A DNA stretch of 36,365 bases from Oscillospiraceae bacterium (lineage in GTDB: Bacteria; Bacillota; Clostridia; Oscillospirales; Ruminococcaceae): positions 1 to 36,365 of the forward strand of contig JAAVIF010000070.1 of NCBI GenBank assembly GCA_014799365.1, given 5' to 3'. The notes below the pieces were generated by a model. The model did not search any database and had not been told where the DNA came from. It worked only from the letters and a program-made list of their open reading frames with translations. Position numbers and translations under genes: made by a program. Of this stretch, positions 32,135-36,365 are shown in pieces (position 1 is the stretch's first letter; every line of letters begins with the position of its first letter).

Positions 32135-32887
32135 ATGGCGGACACACAGACCCAGCTTGCGCTTTTCGAGCAATATCGTCAAACCAAGGATATTGGACTC
32201 AGAAACGACATTGTGCTCAGATACATGGACCTTGTGAAATACGTTGCCATATCCACCCGAGGAGCGTATGACAAGTACGCGGAGGTTGACGATATAGTAA
32301 ACGAGGGTGTTATCGCTCTTATAAAGGCGGTGGAGACCTACGATCTGCAGAAGGGCGTTAAATTCGAGACCTACGCGGCAATACTTATAAAGGGTCAGAT
32401 AATCGACTTTGTACGCTCACAGGACTGGATACCGCGTCCCGTAAGGCACTTCGGAAAAAATCTCGATGCCGCTTATAACGAGCTGTATTCAAGCTTGGGA
32501 CGTTCCCCGACCAATCAGGAGCTGGCGGACCATATGGGAATACCCAAGGAAAAGCTGCTTAAGTCAATGGCAAATCTGGCCGACGCAACCACGCTTTCCT
32601 TTGAGGAATTGTTATACGAGGATAACTTTGAAAACAACTGTCAGAACAGCATAGGCGATACCGCCGATCAGCCTCTTTACGACAAGGAGCTGCGGCAGGT
32701 ACTGGCAATGGCGATAGATGAATTGAAGCCCAAGGAGAAGCAGGTTATTTCTCTTTATTATTACGAAAGGCTTAAATTCGGAGATATTGCGAAGGTTTTG
32801 GGAATAACCGAATCGAGAGTTTGTCAGATACATTCCAAAGCGATGCTTTTGCTTAAACGTAAGCTTCAGGATTATATGGACGCTTAG
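32135..32887 (+). CDS. fliA: Flagellar sigma factor FliA/SigD (WhiG family)
   Basis: The protein has 250 residues. Region 2 reads DLVKYVAISTRG...DDIVNEGVIALIKAVETYDLQKGVKFETYA and contains IIDFVRSQDWIPRPVR, typical of sigma-28 factors. Region 3 (RSPTNQELADHMGIPKEKL) and region 4 (ELKPKEKQVISLYYYERLKFGDIAKVLGITESRVCQIHSKA) are complete. It directs RNA polymerase to late flagellar genes such as flagellin. GAAAGGTAGGGTAAGG precedes the ATG. The flhA-fliA gap (31986-32134) is GC-rich and holds no gene. The FlgM anti-sigma gene is not in the window. Confidence 0.97.
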   Translation: MADTQTQLALFEQYRQTKDIGLRNDIVLRYMDLVKYVAISTRGAYDKYAEVDDIVNEGVIALIKAVETYDLQKGVKFETYAAILIKGQIIDFVRSQDWIPRPVRHFGKNLDAAYNELYSSLGRSPTNQELADHMGIPKEKLLKSMANLADATTLSFEELLYEDNFENNCQNSIGDTADQPLYDKELRQVLAMAIDELKPKEKQVISLYYYERLKFGDIAKVLGITESRVCQIHSKAMLLLKRKLQDYMDA

Positions 32888-32926
32888 AACATATCTTTAC
32901 AAATCGAAAGAAAGGATAATGTTAAT

Positions 32927-33676
32927 ATGAACAGAGGCTATTATACCGCCGCGCAGGCGATGATAAACCAGCAGCGAATATTAGACGCCGTTTCCAACAA
33001 CGTTTCCAATATAAACACCGCGGGCTACCGCAAGGACGAGATAGTTTTAAATACCTTTCAGGAGCAGCTTTTCCTTGTAAATAAAAGAACGGAGACATCG
33101 GGCACCAGCTATCAGACCTATGTTGATATTTCCAAGACCAATTTGGAGCAAAGCGGCTTCGAGTTTACCGACAGCCCCTTTGACGTGGCAATGTACGGCA
33201 ATATGTATTTTAACGTGCGCTACGGCAAGGACCCCGACGGCGGGATATTCCAGACCCGCAACGGCCAGTGGGGATTGGACGCCGAGGGTTATCTGTGGCT
33301 TGACGGAGCGGGCAGAATACAGGGCGAAAACGGCGATATTTATATTGGCAACGATGATTTTACCATTGACGAAACGGGAGTTATCAGAAATGCCGATAAC
33401 GATATTATAGATACTCTGCTGCTTACATATATTCCTCCCGAAGCGGACGTGCATAAGGAGGGGGATAACCTGTTTCTATACGAGGGAGACCCGGTTCAGA
33501 TACCCGACGACGAGGAATTTGTGGTGGTTCAGAGAGCTTACGAAAAGTCCAACGTAGACGCGGTCAAGGAAATGACCCAAGCTATGGAGGCTTACAGAAT
33601 GTACGAGGCGGCAAGCCGTATTTTAAGAGGCTTTGACAGCATAAATCAGGAAGCGGCAACGATCGCGGAGCTTTAA
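32927..33676 (+). CDS. Flagellar rod protein, FlgF-like (FlhO type)
   Basis: The protein has 249 residues. The N-terminal rod/hook signature is QQRILDAVSNNVSNINTAGYRK, and the C-terminal helix ends in EAYRMYEAASRILRGFDSIN. A central GGIFQTRNGQWGLDAEGYLW segment corresponds to the D1 YTRxG motif. This is one of two FlgF/FlgG-like genes in tandem; in B. subtilis the corresponding pair is flhO-flhP, which form the rod. The first of the pair is the more divergent, so FlgF/FlhO is the better call. AAAGGA precedes the ATG. Confidence 0.9.
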   Translation: MNRGYYTAAQAMINQQRILDAVSNNVSNINTAGYRKDEIVLNTFQEQLFLVNKRTETSGTSYQTYVDISKTNLEQSGFEFTDSPFDVAMYGNMYFNVRYGKDPDGGIFQTRNGQWGLDAEGYLWLDGAGRIQGENGDIYIGNDDFTIDETGVIRNADNDIIDTLLLTYIPPEADVHKEGDNLFLYEGDPVQIPDDEEFVVVQRAYEKSNVDAVKEMTQAMEAYRMYEAASRILRGFDSINQEAATIAEL

Positions 33677-33730
33677 TAAACTGAAAATCCACAATTTATA
33701 TAAAAGTATATAAGAAAGGACTGATGTATC

Positions 33731-34480
33731 ATGAATATAGCTTTCTATTCGGCGGCAACAGGCATGATCGCCCAGCAGGGAGGAATGAACGTTACCGCAA
33801 ATAACATCGCAAACGTTAATACCGTCGGCTATAAGGCGTTAAGACCCAGCTTTGCGGACTGTATCTACACCGAGCAAAGGGCTACCGAACCCGAATGGGA
33901 CACGGGACACGGTCAGTATCTGAATAAGACCGACTTTTTGTGGGAGATAGGCGGCTTCACGGGAAGCGACCAGCCTTTGGATTACGCATTGCCCAACGAC
34001 GGCTTCTTTATGGTGAGAGATTATAACGGAAGAGATTATCTTACCAGAGACGGTGCATTTCAGATAACAAACGTAGGGGATCACTGGGAGCTTGTTAACG
34101 CAAACGGCGACTTTGTACTGGATTACGACGGAAATCACATTACCGTTCCTTTTAAGGTGGAGCTTGACGAAGAGGGCGTTGAAACAATCAGCAACGAAAT
34201 AAACTACGCGGAGCTTACCGAAAATATAGGCGTATTTACCGTTCCCAACAACTGGGGCTTGGCTCAGGACGACGGAAACCACTTTTTGGTTACCGAGCGT
34301 TCGGGCGATCCCGTTCCCGACAGAGACGCCGATAAGTTAGAGTTTTACCTTGAACGTTCCTCTGTTGATCTTTCGCAGGAAATGGTGAATATGATAGTTT
34401 CACAGCGCGGCTATCAGCTTAACGCAAAGATCGTGCAGACTGCCGACGAAATGCAGCAGATAGCGAATAATTTAAGATAA
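33731..34480 (+). CDS. flgG: Flagellar distal rod protein, FlgG-like (FlhP type)
   Basis: The protein has 249 residues. The N-terminus reads AFYSAATGMIAQQGGMNVTA followed by NNIANVNTVGYK. The D1 segment is DYLTRDGAFQITNVGDHWEL. The C-terminal helix contains SQEMVNMIVSQRGYQLNAKI and ends DEMQQIANNLR, the FlgE/F/G C-terminal signature. It is somewhat shorter than enteric FlgG (260). AAAGGACTGATGTATC precedes the ATG. It follows the FlgF-like gene by 54 bp and is followed by element R8. Confidence 0.92.
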   Translation: MNIAFYSAATGMIAQQGGMNVTANNIANVNTVGYKALRPSFADCIYTEQRATEPEWDTGHGQYLNKTDFLWEIGGFTGSDQPLDYALPNDGFFMVRDYNGRDYLTRDGAFQITNVGDHWELVNANGDFVLDYDGNHITVPFKVELDEEGVETISNEINYAELTENIGVFTVPNNWGLAQDDGNHFLVTERSGDPVPDRDADKLEFYLERSSVDLSQEMVNMIVSQRGYQLNAKIVQTADEMQQIANNLR

Positions 34481-34492
34481 GGTTTTGACCTT

Positions 34493-34553
34493 TAATACCG
34501 ATCCCATTTTAAACTGACGCAATGATCACAGTCGTAAAGGGATCAGTATAATA
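34493..34553 (+). repeat. Single-hairpin element R8 between flgG and cheC
   Basis: The outer stem GATCCC (34500-34505) pairs with GGGATC (34539-34544), and the inner ACTG (34513-34516) pairs with CAGT (34529-34532); the middle of the stem is imperfect. The loop matches R7 (ACTGACG...TCACAGT). The ends are TAATAC on the left and GTATAATA on the right. It stops 30 bp before the cheC ATG. Its right end contains TATAAT, but no matching -35 box is visible 17 bases upstream. Confidence 0.72.
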
Positions 34554-34583
34554 CACATATTACAAAAGAAAAGAGGTGTTAAT

Positions 34584-35207
34584 ATGCCACTTGAAAAATA
34601 TGAGGATCTGACAGATATTCATCTCGATGTGCTTAAGGAAGTGGGAAATATCGGATCGGGCAATGCCGTTGCCGCACTTTCCACCTTGATAAATAAAAAT
34701 GTTGAGATCGATATGCCGAACATAAGCATTGTTAGATTCCAGGAGGCGACCGACTTTTCGGGAGGCGCGGAAAAAATCATGGCTGGCGTTATGTCCAGAA
34801 TGGCGGGCGGCATAGAGGGCATGATCCTTCTCCTTATGGACAAGGATTTTGTAAATACGCTTGTTAGTGTATTTTTCAACCAGGAGGTCCACGGTCTTTT
34901 GGACTTGGACGACGAGAAAATTTCCGCTTTATCCGAGGTGGGCAATATACTTTGCGGTACATATGTTTCCGCTATCGGACAGATGACGGGAATCGATGTA
35001 AAATTAGAGTCCCCCTGCTTCCAGGTCGATATGGCGGGCGCGCTTATGAGTGTTCCCGTTATCGAGTTCGGCGAGGTGGGAGACAAAATCCTTTATATAG
35101 ATAAACGTTTAGTTATAGACGGACAGTGTATGAACGCCGAGATATTCCTTATCCCGACGATAGATTCTTTGGAAAAAATAATGAAAGAGCTTGGAATAGA
35201 TGTCTAA
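34584..35207 (+). CDS. cheC: Chemotaxis CheY-P phosphatase CheC
   Basis: The protein has 207 residues. Both CheC helices are intact: DVLKEVGNIGSGNAVAALS (~15-33) and ISALSEVGNILCGTYVSAIG (~112-131), each with the ExxN pair that dephosphorylates CheY-P. It lacks a FliN domain, so it is CheC or CheX-like rather than FliY. CheC forms a complex with CheD, which lies next, and this tunes adaptation. AAGAGGTG precedes the ATG. Its TAA stop codon shares its last base with the first base of element R9. Confidence 0.95.
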   Translation: MPLEKYEDLTDIHLDVLKEVGNIGSGNAVAALSTLINKNVEIDMPNISIVRFQEATDFSGGAEKIMAGVMSRMAGGIEGMILLLMDKDFVNTLVSVFFNQEVHGLLDLDDEKISALSEVGNILCGTYVSAIGQMTGIDVKLESPCFQVDMAGALMSVPVIEFGEVGDKILYIDKRLVIDGQCMNAEIFLIPTIDSLEKIMKELGIDV

Positions 35208-35307
35208 CTAATATCGGTTTAAAAAGTGGATAAAATGGCTTTTTAAACCAATATTAGTGCTTAGGGTATAATCTCAACTTAAAAAGGTCAGAGCCTTTTC
35301 AAGTTGA
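35207..35307 (-). repeat. Double-hairpin element R9 between cheC and cheD
   Basis: Hairpin one pairs 35207-35226 with 35239-35258 (20 bp, one mismatch, 12-base loop). The reverse core GTGCTTAGGGTATAA follows. Hairpin two pairs TCAACTTAAAAAGG (35274-35287) with CCTTTTCAAGTTGA (35294-35307), one mismatch, 6-base loop. The first 65 bp are nearly identical to R10 (two differences). The rest of the gap (35308-35654) has an imperfect stem at 35347-35388 and an A/T-rich stretch but no gene or convincing promoter. Confidence 0.82.
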
Positions 35308-35654
35308 AAGGCTTAAAGCGTTCGATTCGGATTTGCTTTTTGCCGGTCACAGCTTTGACATAGGACAAAACCAAAGTCAAAACGGTGATCAACACCATAG
35401 TCACTATTGCCGGTTAAAAAATTTAATTGGTTAACACAGTATAAAATTGGCTTGCGTTTGAATATTGTTAGGCTTATTGTGTTTTTTTAAGCTTTTTGCT
35501 GTATGCTTCCAATAAGCGACGACCTTGTTAAGGTGAAATTATGTTTATACCTAACGGCTGACGGTTACTTGTCTTAATGGCGGCGGTTTTCGGCAAAGAG
35601 CTCAAGAAAAAGCAGGCTGTAAAGATTTCCAATAGGAAAGGAAATATCGTTAGT

Positions 35655-36134
35655 ATGAGCAATATAACTGTTGGCATATCCGACTGGAAGGTTTGCAGAC
35701 CGACGGACGTGCTTATAACCTACGCTTTGGGGTCCTGTGTAGGCACCTGCCTTTTCGACCAAAAGGCAGGTGTCGCGGGACTGTCACATATAATGCTGCC
35801 GGACAGCTCAAATCTGGGCGGCAAGGACGTTAACCGCATGAAATTCGCGGATACCGCCCTGCCCGATATGGTGAGGGAAATGGTAAAAATGGGCGCGGAT
35901 CCGCGTAGAATACAGGCAAAGATAGCGGGCGGTGCTTTAATGTTTGCCGCAAGGAGCGAACAGTTCAACATAGGCGAAAGAAACGTCGCGGCGGTAAAAC
36001 AGGCACTTGCCAAGCTCAGGATACCCATAATTGCTTCCGATACGGGACTTAATTACGGACGTACCGTGTACTTTTACGGCGCGGACGGTAAGGTGGTAAT
36101 AAAATCTACCGTTAAGGGAGTAAATGTGCTGTAA
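35655..36134 (+). CDS. cheD: Chemoreceptor glutamine deamidase CheD
   Basis: The protein has 159 residues. The active-site set is present in order: Thr22, Cys28 (YALGSCVG) and His45 (GLSHIMLP), one residue later than in T. maritima CheD (T21, C27, H44), which supports this start. Also conserved are DMVREMVKMGADPRRIQAKIAGGALMF and DTGLNYGRTVYFY-type segments. CheD deamidates receptor glutamines and activates CheC. AAAGGAA lies 11 bases before ATG 35655; an upstream extension to 35577 adds residues unlike the family. It is flanked on both sides by nearly identical repeats, R9 and R10. Confidence 0.95.
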   Translation: MSNITVGISDWKVCRPTDVLITYALGSCVGTCLFDQKAGVAGLSHIMLPDSSNLGGKDVNRMKFADTALPDMVREMVKMGADPRRIQAKIAGGALMFAARSEQFNIGERNVAAVKQALAKLRIPIIASDTGLNYGRTVYFYGADGKVVIKSTVKGVNVL

Positions 36135-36249
36135 TTTTCGCAGAGCTGCATTTCGGTGAAGAGCTGAAGGTACCGTCAATCATCTTTTTAAAAGAGAAAG
36201 TGTACAAAAAAACGGACAGATGTTTTTGTGCGTCGGACATGTAATCAAT

Positions 36250-36365
36250 ACTAATACTAATATCGGTTTAAAAAGTGGATAAAATGGCTTTTTAAACCGA
36301 TATTAGTGCTTAGGGTGTAACTCTGTTTTGATTGTAGACTTTGTTCTATTTTGTCTACAATCAAA
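36250..36365 (-). repeat. Double-hairpin element R10 after cheD, cut by window end
   Basis: Hairpin one is a perfect 20-bp stem, 36256-36275 with 36288-36307, with a 12-base loop identical to that of R9. The reverse core GTGCTTAGGGTGTAA follows. Hairpin two pairs TTTGATTGTAGAC (36327-36339) with GTCTACAATCAAA (36353-36365) and runs to the last base of the window. The left end is TACTAATACTAATATC. The cheD-R10 gap (36135-36249) holds no gene. Confidence 0.85.

Noticed and set aside
34493-34553. Right end of R8 (TATAAT) as the cheC promoter
   Set aside because: No acceptable -35 hexamer is found 16-18 bases upstream and there is no TG extension, so a promoter is not supported.
35308-35654. TTGACA at 35355 as a cheD promoter
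   Set aside because: No -10 hexamer lies at 16-18 bases; the sequence there is CAAAAC.
17-36365. The hairpin elements as rho-independent terminators
   Set aside because: Stems are long but are not followed by T-tracts, they occur in both orientations inside a co-directional operon, and they share a core and ends unrelated to termination.

Overview
The window is a flagellar, motility and chemotaxis locus from a low-to-medium GC Gram-positive anaerobe, most likely a member of Clostridia. The evidence is the clostridial fla/che gene order, a FliY-type switch protein (CheC-like domain plus FliN domain), CheC and CheD, FlbD and a TIGR02530-type flagellar operon protein, a WhiG/FliA-type sigma factor, strong AGGAGG-type ribosome binding sites and frequent TTG starts. 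A Ruminococcaceae/Oscillospiraceae-like host is my guess and cannot be proved from the sequence.

Layout. Positions 1-320 hold two palindromic repeat elements. On the minus strand follow a 160-residue protein of unknown function (315-797) and a ParA/Soj ATPase with an AT-hook-like tail (913-1746). A c-di-GMP module, also on the minus strand, has a Cache-HAMP-PAS-GGDEF diguanylate cyclase (2096-4087) and a PilZ protein (4197-4862). Divergent sigma-A-like promoters at about 5.1-5.26 kb separate this side from the plus-strand genes. A two-helix membrane protein of unknown function (5320-6045) precedes the flagellar operon promoter (6263-6291).

From 6459 to 36134 every gene is on the plus strand: flgB, flgC, fliE, fliF, fliG, fliH, fliI, fliJ, fliK, flgD, a TIGR02530-type gene, flgE, flbD, motA, motB, fliM, fliY, cheY, fliO, fliP, fliQ, fliR, flhB, flhA, fliA (sigD), flgF-like, flgG, cheC, cheD. 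Together they encode the rod, MS ring, switch, export gate and ATPase, hook, stator, flagellar sigma factor and CheY-P control. Three genes or groups usual for this order are absent from their usual places: fliL between motB and fliM, flhF-flhG between flhA and fliA, and cheB/cheA/cheW. Flagellin, FliD and FlgM/K/L are not in the window. Sigma-A-like promoters are visible inside the operon before fliH, fliK and motB.

The most unusual content lies between the genes. About ten copies of a modular palindromic element sit in the intergenic gaps, in both orientations. A typical copy has two hairpins joined by a conserved core, CACCC(G/T)AA(A/G)CACTA, and ends in inverted TAATAC / GTATTA-like termini. 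The arm sequences differ between copies but remain complementary. One copy supplies the end and stop codon of flhB, and two near-identical 65-bp copies flank cheD. I do not recognise this as a named repeat family. A second oddity is flhB, whose Shine-Dalgarno sequence and family alignment point to an ACG start codon.
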